Positions 47,752 through 55,581 of a DNA stretch of 64,000 nucleotides are shown here, piece after piece; within the stretch, counting starts at the first letter, position 1; each line of letters opens with the position of its first letter. This DNA is from Thalassovita gelatinovora (lineage in GTDB: Bacteria > Pseudomonadota > Alphaproteobacteria > Rhodobacterales > Rhodobacteraceae): the NCBI RefSeq assembly GCF_001458355.1, contig NZ_CYSA01000003.1, positions 1 through 64,000 on the forward strand. Reading direction: 5' to 3'. Below the pieces are notes generated by a model that was not told where the DNA came from, did no database searches, and worked only from the letters and a program-made list of their open reading frames with translations. The position numbers and the translations under genes were made by a program.

Positions 47752-48810
47752 ATGACCCGCACCATCGTTGAATCGAAAACCAAGACCGCGATCATCGGCT
47801 TTGATCAGCCCTTTTGCGTAATCGGTGAGCGGATCAATCCCACAGGGCGCAAGAAACTGGCGGCCGAACTGGAAGCGGGCGATTATTCCACCGTGGAAAA
47901 GGATGCAGTCGCTCAGGTCGCTGCGGGGGCGACCGTTCTCGATATCAATGCGGGGGTGGTTTACAATTCCAATCCCAATCCTAATGAAACCGAACCGCCA
48001 CTGATGCGCGATCTGATCAATCTGGTGCAGGGATTGGTCGATGTGCCACTTTGCATCGACAGCTCGGTGCCCGCAGCGCTGGAAGCGGGGCTGGAAGCCT
48101 GTGAAGGGCGTCCATTGTTGAATTCTGTCACCGGAGAAGAAGATCGGCTGGAATTCGTATTGCCGCTGGTGAAGAAATACAATGTGCCGGTGGTGGCGAT
48201 TTCCAATGATGATACCGGAATTTCCGAAGACCCCGATGTGCGGTTCGCGGTCGCCAAGAAGATCGTCGAACGCGCCGCCGATTTCGGCATTCCCGCGCAT
48301 GATATCGTGGTCGATCCGCTGGTGATGCCAATCGGCGCGATGGCGACAGCGGGCAATCAGGTGTTTCAACTGGTCCGGCGTCTGCGCGAAGAACTGGGGG
48401 TCAATACCACCTGTGGCGCTTCGAATATTTCCTTCGGGCTGCCCAACCGGCATGGCGTCAACAATGCTTTTCTGCCGATGGCAATGGGGGCAGGCATGAC
48501 CAGTGCGATCATGAACCCAGTGGCTTTGCCCATTTCACAGATCAAAATCGCCGAGAAAAAAGCGCTGATAGAAGCGGCGGGCATCATTCTGCCTGAGGAT
48601 ATGGATGACGAAGACTTCGTGCAGATGTTTGGTATGGGATCGACCCAGCCGCGCGCGGGGTCAGAAATGGAGGCGATCCGTGCTGCAAACCTGTTGACCA
48701 ATAATGATCCGCATAGCAGCGCATGGATCCGATCCAACAAGTCCCCCGAGTCAGCAGGGTCAGCCGAAGGCCGCGGTCGTCGTGGTGGGGGCCGCCGCCG
48801 CCGCGCTTGA
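47752..48810 (+). CDS. Methyltetrahydrofolate:cobalamin methyltransferase (pterin-binding)
   Basis: 352 residues with the DHPS-like pterin-binding TIM barrel of methionine synthase and AcsE. Signatures: VIGERINPTGRKKLAAEL, TVLDINAGVV, LCIDSSVPAALEAGL, LLNSVTGEEDRLE, and GASNISFGLPNRHGVNNAF. It moves a methyl group between methyl-THF and a corrinoid protein. No corrinoid-binding domain or homocysteine domain is fused, so it is one part of a split system such as the split methionine synthase reported for this family of bacteria. An unusual Gly/Arg-rich tail (GRGRRGGGRRRRA) ends the chain. Confidence 0.9.
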   Translation: MTRTIVESKTKTAIIGFDQPFCVIGERINPTGRKKLAAELEAGDYSTVEKDAVAQVAAGATVLDINAGVVYNSNPNPNETEPPLMRDLINLVQGLVDVPLCIDSSVPAALEAGLEACEGRPLLNSVTGEEDRLEFVLPLVKKYNVPVVAISNDDTGISEDPDVRFAVAKKIVERAADFGIPAHDIVVDPLVMPIGAMATAGNQVFQLVRRLREELGVNTTCGASNISFGLPNRHGVNNAFLPMAMGAGMTSAIMNPVALPISQIKIAEKKALIEAAGIILPEDMDDEDFVQMFGMGSTQPRAGSEMEAIRAANLLTNNDPHSSAWIRSNKSPESAGSAEGRGRRGGGRRRRA

Positions 48811-48979
48811 GCATTTGAAATCACGAGGTCATGTCATGTTCAAAGGGGCGACATCCGGTGCGCTGTCAATAAGTCTTGTGTGTTTTTCCGGGGATGTTCG
48901 GTCAACCAATGGCCGTTTTGCATTCGTGCAAGGCGGTACTTGGTTTGTTGGCTTCCGATCCTGCTTTCGGCGCTCTGGG

Positions 48980-49588
48980 TCAAATCAGGTCTATATCCCG
49001 CGCGATCATCGCCGCATGGGTGCGGTTGCGCGCCTGAAGTTTGCGGCTGAGCGTTTTGACATGCAGCTTGATCGTCACTTCCTGCACATCCAGATCGCGG
49101 GCGATTTCCTTATTCGCCTTGCCTTCGCAAATTCCGCGCAACACATCCATTTCGCGCGGCGTCAAATTGGGATTTTGGCCGTCGTTTCGATCCGATTCCA
49201 GAAATTGTTGCGGTGCGTAAACGCCACCGCCAAGCAAATGGCGCACCGCGCTGATCAGGGTTTCCGGGGCAATTGTTTTGGGCAGGAAGCCCGCAGCCCC
49301 CGTGGCCAGCGCACGCCTTGCAACATCGGGCGAGGCCGTGCCTGAAATGATAGCGACCGGATGGTCGGCATTCGTTTCCAGCGTTTGTAACAGCCCTTCG
49401 GGCAATGTCATGCCTGGCATTTTGTAGTCTAGGAGGACCAGATCGTAGGTGCCATTTTTTTGGATCAGGTCAAGACTTTCATCAAGGTTGGAGGCTTGAT
49501 CGACGCTGAATTCTCCAGCGTTACGAATATAATCGGCAAGCGTTTCCCGGACCAGATCGTGATCATCGGCAATCAAAATTCTTTTCAT
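48980..49588 (-). CDS. LuxR/NarL-family response regulator
   Basis: 202 residues. The receiver domain (about 1-120) has IADDHDLVRETL, the acceptor Asp in LVLLDYKMPG near residue 54, and the late Lys in FLPKTIA. A LuxR-type helix-turn-helix domain covers about 138-200 (LTPREMDVLRGICEGKANKE IARDL split over its two helices, VKTLSRKLQARNRTHA). It is divergent from the periplasmic protein and hybrid kinase genes and is the best candidate output of that phosphorelay. Confidence 0.9.
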   Translation of the reverse strand: MKRILIADDHDLVRETLADYIRNAGEFSVDQASNLDESLDLIQKNGTYDLVLLDYKMPGMTLPEGLLQTLETNADHPVAIISGTASPDVARRALATGAAGFLPKTIAPETLISAVRHLLGGGVYAPQQFLESDRNDGQNPNLTPREMDVLRGICEGKANKEIARDLDVQEVTIKLHVKTLSRKLQARNRTHAAMIARDIDLI

Positions 49589-49774
49589 ATGAAATGCTCC
49601 ACCAATTTACCGGAAGTTGGCACGTATATTTCACCTTGGGACCGATGAACCACTTTGATATCAATCACATTCAAATAGATGTTGGAGCATACCCTATACC
49701 TTGGAATAGGGCTATAGACAGCATTGTATTTTCTGGCGATCTTTCGCGCATCTTTGTTGGGGTATTGAACAGGC

Positions 49775-50317
49775 ATGTCACGCATCATTTCCACCGTCCT
49801 AGCCGCCGCTTTCACGTTTGTAGGCTGGGCAAGTGTCGCCGTGGCCGAAGGTTTACCCGTCAATACGACGGATCAGGACCAATCTGTTAACGCGCAAGAA
49901 CAGGAATTTCTACTTGAGTTTATGTATCCACCGGGGGCCGAACGTGAAGCGGTGTATATGACTTTGGATGATTTGCAAAATTTGCCTCATGCAGGTTTCG
50001 AAACGACAACCATATGGACCGAAGGCTTACAAACGTTCGAAGGGGTCTGGCTAAAAGATTTGGTGAGACATCTTGAGGTAAGCGAAGGCACATTGGAGCT
50101 GAGCGCCCTGAACGAATATCTGATCGAGATGAATGTCGAGGAAATCGCCGACAGCCACGCACTTGTTGCCTATATGCGAAATGGCAAGCCCATGACTGCA
50201 CGCGAAAAGGGGCCGCTTTGGATCGTGTTTCCTTATGACAGCGACCCGAAGTTTCAATCCGAAACCGTTTACGCCCGTAGCATCTGGCAGTTGGACCGCA
50301 TTTCACTGCTGCAATAG
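49775..50317 (+). CDS. Secreted protein with a SUOX-like molybdopterin-binding fold, no cysteine
   Basis: 180 residues with a signal peptide ending in VAVA. The rest resembles the oxidoreductase molybdopterin-binding domain: VYMTLDDLQNLPHAGF, TFEGVWLKDLVRHLEV, DSHALVAYMRNGKPMT and GPLWIVFPYD. The whole chain has no cysteine, so the Cys that ligates Mo in sulfite oxidases is missing and it is unlikely to be a Mo enzyme. It lies directly before a hybrid histidine kinase and divergent from a response regulator, so a ligand-sensing role is plausible. Confidence 0.7.
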   Translation: MSRIISTVLAAAFTFVGWASVAVAEGLPVNTTDQDQSVNAQEQEFLLEFMYPPGAEREAVYMTLDDLQNLPHAGFETTTIWTEGLQTFEGVWLKDLVRHLEVSEGTLELSALNEYLIEMNVEEIADSHALVAYMRNGKPMTAREKGPLWIVFPYDSDPKFQSETVYARSIWQLDRISLLQ

Positions 50318-50428
50318 CCCATCCGGACGACAATCAACCCAGCCCCTTCAGTGCGGTGCAAACCGATTTGAAGGGTTGCTGCATTGATTTAAATAAACTG
50401 TTTTGAGGAATGAAAAAGGGAGGATTGC

Positions 50429-53002
50429 ATGCGCGGACGGCAGGAGTTGAGGCGCAAATTCCGCTGGATTCACATTTTCCTGCTTTGCGTTGCCGTTAGT
50501 GTGACACTCGTTCTGTCGATCCAGCTTTGGGCCTTGTCGGCGCAAAAGATCAAGGATTTGCGCAGCTCAAAAACGGATAACGTGGTTTGGACTCTGGGCC
50601 AGCTTGAAGTCGAATTTCAGCAGCTCGAACTCAGTTTGCAAAATCTGGTTCTGACACAAGGCGATCCAAGTGCCGCCGCAGCAGAGGTCCGGCGGCGTTT
50701 CGATGTTTATTACAGCCGGGTCGAAATTCTAAGCGACAGCCCGCTGTATCAGATGGCGTTGGTTGCGAACGACAATGTTGTCACGTTGCAGCAATTCAAG
50801 AAGCAAAATGATCGGTTAGCACCGCTTATAGATGCGCCAGACGACCTGCTGGCAGAAAACGCCGCCCGTTTATACGCCGAATTCAATGCGGTTGAAAAAC
50901 TGGTGCGGCAGGTTTCTGTCAGGGGAAATGCGGTCTGGGCTGCGCAGGGAGAAAAGGCCCGCGACGAAGTCGGTGCCATCATGTTTCGGTTGTCGATCGT
51001 GACGGTGATCCTGATGGCGTCCCTAGGCATGTTGGCGGTGCTACTTTTTCGGCTCAATTTGCAGAATGCCAAAAGCGCCAGGGAACATAAAGCCACCTCG
51101 GTGCGGTTGAGCGAAGTCTTGGGGACCACATCAGATGCGCTTGTCGTGACCGACGGAAACGGCCGTATCGTTGAATTCAACCGCGTCGCCGAGGAACTTT
51201 TGAAAACCGAAAGGGGGGCAGCTTTGGGGCAGGCTTTTGACCGCTGCTTACTCAATGAACGCGGAGATTTCGCCCGTTTGCCCTTTGTGTCCAGCGGCCG
51301 GATATCCGGATTGCAATTGCACCTTAAATCTGCAGATGGACGAGTGATCCCGGTAGAAGTTTCTCAGGGTGTGGCCAAGATAGAAACCGCCAAGTTCCAC
51401 GTCTATTTCCTGCGTGACATCACCGAACGGAAAAACGCCGAACGGGCGCTGCGGCAATCCCGCGACCGGGCGCAGGCAGGGGAACGGGTGAAATCGCGTT
51501 TTCTGGCAGTGATGAGCCATGAAATGCGCACCCCTCTCAATGGTATCTTGGGCGTCGTCGATCTGATGCGCGATGGTCAGAATCTGACTGCGCGGGAATT
51601 CGACCATTATCTTGATCTGTTGCAGAATTCCGGTCAGACGCTGCTGACGCATGTCAATGATGTGCTGGATATTACCCAGTTGGAAGCAGACGATATTACC
51701 CTGAGCGAAGGCAGGTTTGATTTTGATGTGCTGCTGGAACGGTTGATTGCACCAATGCAGCTTGTGGCGGCGCGTCGCGGAAATCAGCTTTTGCTGGAAA
51801 AACCCCCTGAAAGTCTGGGCTGTTTCATTGGTGATGAAAAACGACTGCATCAGGTCTTGCTGAACCTGCTTGGGAATGCGGTGAAGTTCACCGAAAACGG
51901 GGTTATCACCGTCACTGTGAACGCTTCCCGGATAAAGGGACAGGACACGACCGAACTGGAAGTTCAGATTTCCGATACCGGGGTCGGTGTTGCAGAGGAT
52001 GAACAAACGCGCATTTTCGACGATTTTGTCCGGATCGAAGACCAGACGAGGGAACAGCGCGAAGGCACCGGGTTGGGGCTTGGAATTGCAAAGCGCATCG
52101 TCACCGCGATGGGGGGCGATATCGGGGTGGAAAGTATTTTTGGTGAAGGCAGCGTTTTTTGGATCCGTATTGCTTTGCGACCGGCAAAAATGGCCGAAAG
52201 GCTTTCACCGGACGAAGACGACATGGCTGTACCGGAAAAAGCGCTGTCGGTCCTGATCGTCGAAGACAATCCGACCAACCGTTTCGTGCTGAGTGAATTG
52301 CTGACACGGGACGGCCATCGGGTGGCCGAGGCCGTCAACGGCAAGGACGGGGTGGAGATAGCGCGTCAGGAGCCATTCGACGTCATTTTGATGGATGTCA
52401 GCATGCCGGTCATGGGGGGGCTCGAAGCCGCGCGTCTGATCCGCATGGGCGGAGCCTCGTGCGAAAGCCGGATTGTTGCGGTGACGGCCCATGTCTTTGA
52501 TCAAGACACGACAGAGTTCCGCGATGCGGGAATGGATGCGGCGGTGTCCAAGCCGATCAGCCGCAAAAGCATAAGGGCGGTGTTGACCGGCGAAGGCAGG
52601 ATGGATGCCGACCGCAATGACACCGCCCTGCTGGATCGGATACATCTGCGCCAGGTCATGCAAAGCCTAGGCCCGCAAAAGGGGCACAAGCTGATCGAGG
52701 ATTTCTGCCTCGAAGCCCGGGATGTGTTGGCCGGTCTAGATCAAACCGATTGGCAAACGTCCGGCGATATCGCCATCAGGCTGCACCGGTTGGCCGGTAC
52801 GGCGGCACTTTCGGGGGCGAAGCGTTTCCGTACAGCGCTGAACCAGATGGAAAGCAGCCTGCAAGCCGGAGATCGTCAGGACCTTAGCAAGTGGGCTCCG
52901 TTTCTTTCATCGCTTTGGGCAGAAACACGGGCTGAACTGAAAGACTTTCTGGCTGACGCTGACAGTTCTGATTTGTCCGACCGAAATAACGCGAGACTCT
53001 AA
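50429..53002 (+). CDS. Membrane hybrid histidine kinase with receiver and HPt domains
   Basis: 857 residues. Helices at about 12-36 and 185-208 enclose a helical periplasmic domain of about 150 residues. A PAS domain (about 225-340, VLGTTSDALVVTDGNGRIVE) precedes HisKA (MSHEMRTPLNGILGVVDLM), then the HATPase (LLNLLGNAVKFTENG, GTGLGLGIAKRI). The receiver domain follows (IVEDNPTNRFVLSELL, LMDVSMPVMGG), then an HPt domain with IRLHRLAGTAALSGA. All elements of a full phosphorelay in one chain are present. GGAGGA lies 5-10 bases before ATG 50429. Confidence 0.92.
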   Translation: MRGRQELRRKFRWIHIFLLCVAVSVTLVLSIQLWALSAQKIKDLRSSKTDNVVWTLGQLEVEFQQLELSLQNLVLTQGDPSAAAAEVRRRFDVYYSRVEILSDSPLYQMALVANDNVVTLQQFKKQNDRLAPLIDAPDDLLAENAARLYAEFNAVEKLVRQVSVRGNAVWAAQGEKARDEVGAIMFRLSIVTVILMASLGMLAVLLFRLNLQNAKSAREHKATSVRLSEVLGTTSDALVVTDGNGRIVEFNRVAEELLKTERGAALGQAFDRCLLNERGDFARLPFVSSGRISGLQLHLKSADGRVIPVEVSQGVAKIETAKFHVYFLRDITERKNAERALRQSRDRAQAGERVKSRFLAVMSHEMRTPLNGILGVVDLMRDGQNLTAREFDHYLDLLQNSGQTLLTHVNDVLDITQLEADDITLSEGRFDFDVLLERLIAPMQLVAARRGNQLLLEKPPESLGCFIGDEKRLHQVLLNLLGNAVKFTENGVITVTVNASRIKGQDTTELEVQISDTGVGVAEDEQTRIFDDFVRIEDQTREQREGTGLGLGIAKRIVTAMGGDIGVESIFGEGSVFWIRIALRPAKMAERLSPDEDDMAVPEKALSVLIVEDNPTNRFVLSELLTRDGHRVAEAVNGKDGVEIARQEPFDVILMDVSMPVMGGLEAARLIRMGGASCESRIVAVTAHVFDQDTTEFRDAGMDAAVSKPISRKSIRAVLTGEGRMDADRNDTALLDRIHLRQVMQSLGPQKGHKLIEDFCLEARDVLAGLDQTDWQTSGDIAIRLHRLAGTAALSGAKRFRTALNQMESSLQAGDRQDLSKWAPFLSSLWAETRAELKDFLADADSSDLSDRNNARL

Positions 53003-53038
53003 ATCAAAAAACTGTGCCGTTAGGTATTTCCCCCACTT

Positions 53039-53746
53039 TTAATGGAGCATTGCCGAAGCAGGGCGTACCCCTACAAAAGGAGATTGCGCCATCCAGTCTT
53101 GCGCTGTGTTGATCAGATGCCTTGGACCGTCAAGGAAAACGGTCTTTGCCTCGGTCGCATCCGCAACCGATAAATCCCCCAACCAAAGCGCAATCAGATC
53201 TGCAAGTGTTGCCGTAAGATAAACATCAACTTCATGTCCGGGGTCGGTGGGGCACAAGTCGACAGCATCGCCATTCGCAATGACCCACCATGTGTTCAGA
53301 TCATTACGATCTGAAATTTGCACCAAGATCACGGTTTCCCCGTCCGGCAAGCCTTCTGTATTCAGGGTACGGTGAAAATCCCACATGAATCCGCCGACAT
53401 CGCAGTCTTGCGCGGCGATGACGCGTTTGCGCCACCGCATGCCCCAGACGGCCATGTTTTCGACTATGGGTCCAAGTTCCCGGCCCGAGCGCGTCAGCTT
53501 GTATTCGGTCACTTGCCCTGTTGGCGCTGCCTTTCGAATGATGATTTCAGCGGCTTCCAGCGTCTTGAGTCGCTTGCTCAGGATTGAAGGGGACATCCGC
53601 GGGATCGCGTTTTGAAAGCCGCTGAAACGTGTCGTTCCCAGAAACATCTCGCGCAGCAACAACAGGGTCCACTTGTCCCCCAGTATTTCAGCGGATGCCA
53701 TCGCTGGGCACAGGCTGCCTGATGCATTCTTCGTTTTGTGGGTCAT
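53039..53746 (-). CDS. HxlR-family transcriptional regulator with C-terminal sterol-carrier-like domain
   Basis: 235 residues. The N-terminal 110 residues are a winged helix of the HxlR type: LCPAMASAEILGDKWTLLLL, RFSGFQNAIPRMSPSILSKR, GQVTEYKLTRSGREL. The C-terminal half resembles an SCP2-type lipid-binding fold (WWVIANGDAVDLCPTDP), seen in some HxlR proteins. HxlR regulators often respond to thiol or aldehyde stress via a Cys near the N-terminus; Cys13 is in that position. It is divergent from the mddA-like gene. Confidence 0.85.
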   Translation of the reverse strand: MTHKTKNASGSLCPAMASAEILGDKWTLLLLREMFLGTTRFSGFQNAIPRMSPSILSKRLKTLEAAEIIIRKAAPTGQVTEYKLTRSGRELGPIVENMAVWGMRWRKRVIAAQDCDVGGFMWDFHRTLNTEGLPDGETVILVQISDRNDLNTWWVIANGDAVDLCPTDPGHEVDVYLTATLADLIALWLGDLSVADATEAKTVFLDGPRHLINTAQDWMAQSPFVGVRPASAMLH

Positions 53747-53776
53747 CGGGCAAGTGTACTGTGTTCGAGGGCGCCC

Positions 53777-53798
53777 TGACTACTACGGATTCAGTAGT
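53777..53798. promoter_or_regulatory. Inverted repeat, possible HxlR operator
   Basis: GACTACT and AGTAGTC form a perfect 7-bp inverted repeat with an 8-base spacer. It lies in the 152-bp gap between the divergent HxlR gene and the methyltransferase gene, 31 bases from the regulator's start. TAGTAC follows nearby (53802-53807), as does GTAC upstream. HxlR-type sites often contain GTAC/TAGTAC-like halves, which supports but does not prove an operator. Confidence 0.4.
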
Positions 53799-53898
53799 CG
53801 TTTAGTACGCAATGAGAAGTATCTTCCCTCTCTTGATGCGCACATCCTAAGGCCGAACCCGGTATTGTCGGGTAAATTCCTGATGAAAGGAGGTCGGC

Positions 53899-54636
53899 AT
53901 GGGCCGCTCAATTACATTCATCTACGGTGTCGTCACCTACGTCATTTTTCTGGTGACTTTCCTTTATTCCATTGCGTTTGTCGGAAACCTCCTTGTGCCC
54001 AAATCCATTGATTCCGGTACGCAGGGGCCTGTGGCTGTGTCCATTGTGATCAATCTGGCGCTATTGTCAGTCTTTGCTCTGCAACACAGCATTATGGCCC
54101 GCCCAGCCTTCAAGCGGATTTGGATGAAAATCATTCCCAGGGCCGCCGAACGCAGCACCTACATCCTGACGACGTGCGTTGCCCTGATCCTGATATTCGT
54201 ATTCTGGCAACCGATACCGATGCCGGTTTGGAACTTGGCCAATACACTTGCAGGATCGGTGGTGTCTTTGCTCTTTTGGGTCGGATGGTTGATCGTTCTG
54301 AGTTCCACTTTCATGATCGACCATTTCGATCTGTTTGGCCTGAAACAAATCTATGCGAACCTGCGGACCCGGCAGGCAACCCGACCGGGATTTATCAAGG
54401 TCGGTCTGTACAGACTGGTGCGTCATCCCATAATGACAGGTTTTCTGATCGCCTTTTGGGCCGCCCCCGTCATGACCATTGGGCATCTTTTGTTCGCAGT
54501 GGTGACAACCGGGTACATCATCATTGCCGTATTGCATCTGGAAGAAAAGGATTTGATCGCCGAGATGGGCGATGACTATCTGGAGTACCGGCGCGAAGTG
54601 CCCGCATTCGTTCCGGGTTTTGGGCGGGGGCAGTAA
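53899..54636 (+). CDS. mddA: Methanethiol S-methyltransferase-like membrane protein (MddA type)
   Basis: 245-residue membrane protein with about six helices, of the NnrU/isoprenylcysteine methyltransferase superfamily. LSVFALQHSIMARPAFKRIW, PRAAERSTYIL, STFMIDHFDLFGLKQI, LYRLVRHPIMTGFLIAFW and LEEKDLIAEMGDDY match what I know of MddA, which methylates methanethiol to dimethyl sulfide with SAM. AAAGGAGG is 6-13 bases before ATG 53899. The next gene (OsmC type) starts one base after the stop. The function is by similarity; other thiol or lipid substrates are possible. Confidence 0.75.
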   Translation: MGRSITFIYGVVTYVIFLVTFLYSIAFVGNLLVPKSIDSGTQGPVAVSIVINLALLSVFALQHSIMARPAFKRIWMKIIPRAAERSTYILTTCVALILIFVFWQPIPMPVWNLANTLAGSVVSLLFWVGWLIVLSSTFMIDHFDLFGLKQIYANLRTRQATRPGFIKVGLYRLVRHPIMTGFLIAFWAAPVMTIGHLLFAVVTTGYIIIAVLHLEEKDLIAEMGDDYLEYRREVPAFVPGFGRGQ

Positions 54637-54637
54637 G

Positions 54638-55285
54638 ATGACACTTGATTCCAAACACCTCGGTCATATCCGTTCATTCTCAGATGCTGGCTCGCTTAGC
54701 GCTCTCGATAGGCAAATGCCCCTGCGCACCCGATATCAAAGCGCGCCCGACGCGGCTTGGGTGCATGATCACGCCCGGACGGTAGACGCAGAGGTCCCGG
54801 CAACACATCCAGTTCATGCGCATGTCGTTTGCGGCGAAGGGATCCCCTTGGATATACCCGTATCCGTCCACAAGGCCGTCGGTGGTGAAAGTGATTTTCC
54901 ATGCCCCGGTGAAATTTTGGCCGCCGCTTTGGCAAGTTGTCTTGACACCGCGATCCGCATGATTGCCAATCTCAAGGGGATTGAGCTTGCGCATCTCGAA
55001 GTGAAGGTCAGTCTAGGTGCAGACGTACGTGGAACACTCATGACAGGCGATAACGTGCCTGTCGGATTTCAATCCGCGCAGATTATGGTCGACATCAGGT
55101 CAGAAAACGGGGTGCCAAAGGCGCACCTGAACGCCTTGCTGGACGCGGCAGAACGGAGCTGTGTCATATTGCAGACATTGCGGGCGCCGCCATCCGTGCG
55201 GATAGAACGATGCGTCGATGACCACGACGAGACAGATCAATCTCTCGCAAGTCTGAGAAACGCGCGAAAGTTGGTGATGCCCTGA
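54638..55285 (+). CDS. OsmC-family peroxidase-like protein
   Basis: 215-residue protein with the OsmC/Ohr fold. Cys101 in LAAALASCLDTAIRM and Cys175 in AERSCVILQTLR occupy the two redox positions of this family, which reduces organic hydroperoxides. An N-terminal extension of about 45 residues has no known motif. ATG 54638 lies one base after the mddA-like stop, so both are one operon under the divergent HxlR gene. Detoxification of thiol-derived or peroxide stress is a fair guess. Confidence 0.85.
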   Translation: MTLDSKHLGHIRSFSDAGSLSALDRQMPLRTRYQSAPDAAWVHDHARTVDAEVPATHPVHAHVVCGEGIPLDIPVSVHKAVGGESDFPCPGEILAAALASCLDTAIRMIANLKGIELAHLEVKVSLGADVRGTLMTGDNVPVGFQSAQIMVDIRSENGVPKAHLNALLDAAERSCVILQTLRAPPSVRIERCVDDHDETDQSLASLRNARKLVMP

Positions 55286-55580
55286 GGGGCGGCATATCAT
55301 GGCGGTGTTCACCGGCTAGGCGTAGACCTGCCCGACGTGCTGACGCTGGCCCTGTCGTCGCCCTCACAGAGCGTCTTGGACGTTCTGACCGGGGGAAGGG
55401 CTAGGCGACATTGACCTTGCCGCCGTGGCGGTCTTGGCGGTGCCTCTGTGGGCACTACCCGTTGCGGACCGTCCCACCGTTGCGGCCCTGTGCAAACACC
55501 CCTGACAAGCTTTCCCTAAGTGCCAAAGGCAACTGACCCCGGTTTGCGTTCACCGTCGCAACCGGGGTTTCTCTTGCCCG
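55286..55580. other. Gap with terminator, likely edge of an accessory insertion
   Basis: This 295-bp gap has no gene. CCCCGGTTTGCG (55537-55548) and CGCAACCGGGG (55557-55567) form an 11-bp stem with one bulge, followed on the plus strand by TTTCTCTT. It can end OsmC transcription and, read backwards, that of the unknown gene. The stretch 55290-55480 shows protein-like scraps without starts. No copy of the tRNA-Ser 3' end was found here. Confidence 0.45.
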
Positions 55581-55581
55581 T

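Noticed and set aside
48704-49345. 213-residue plus-strand ORF overlapping the response regulator
   Set aside because: Antisense shadow of the LuxR-type regulator; no motif of its own.
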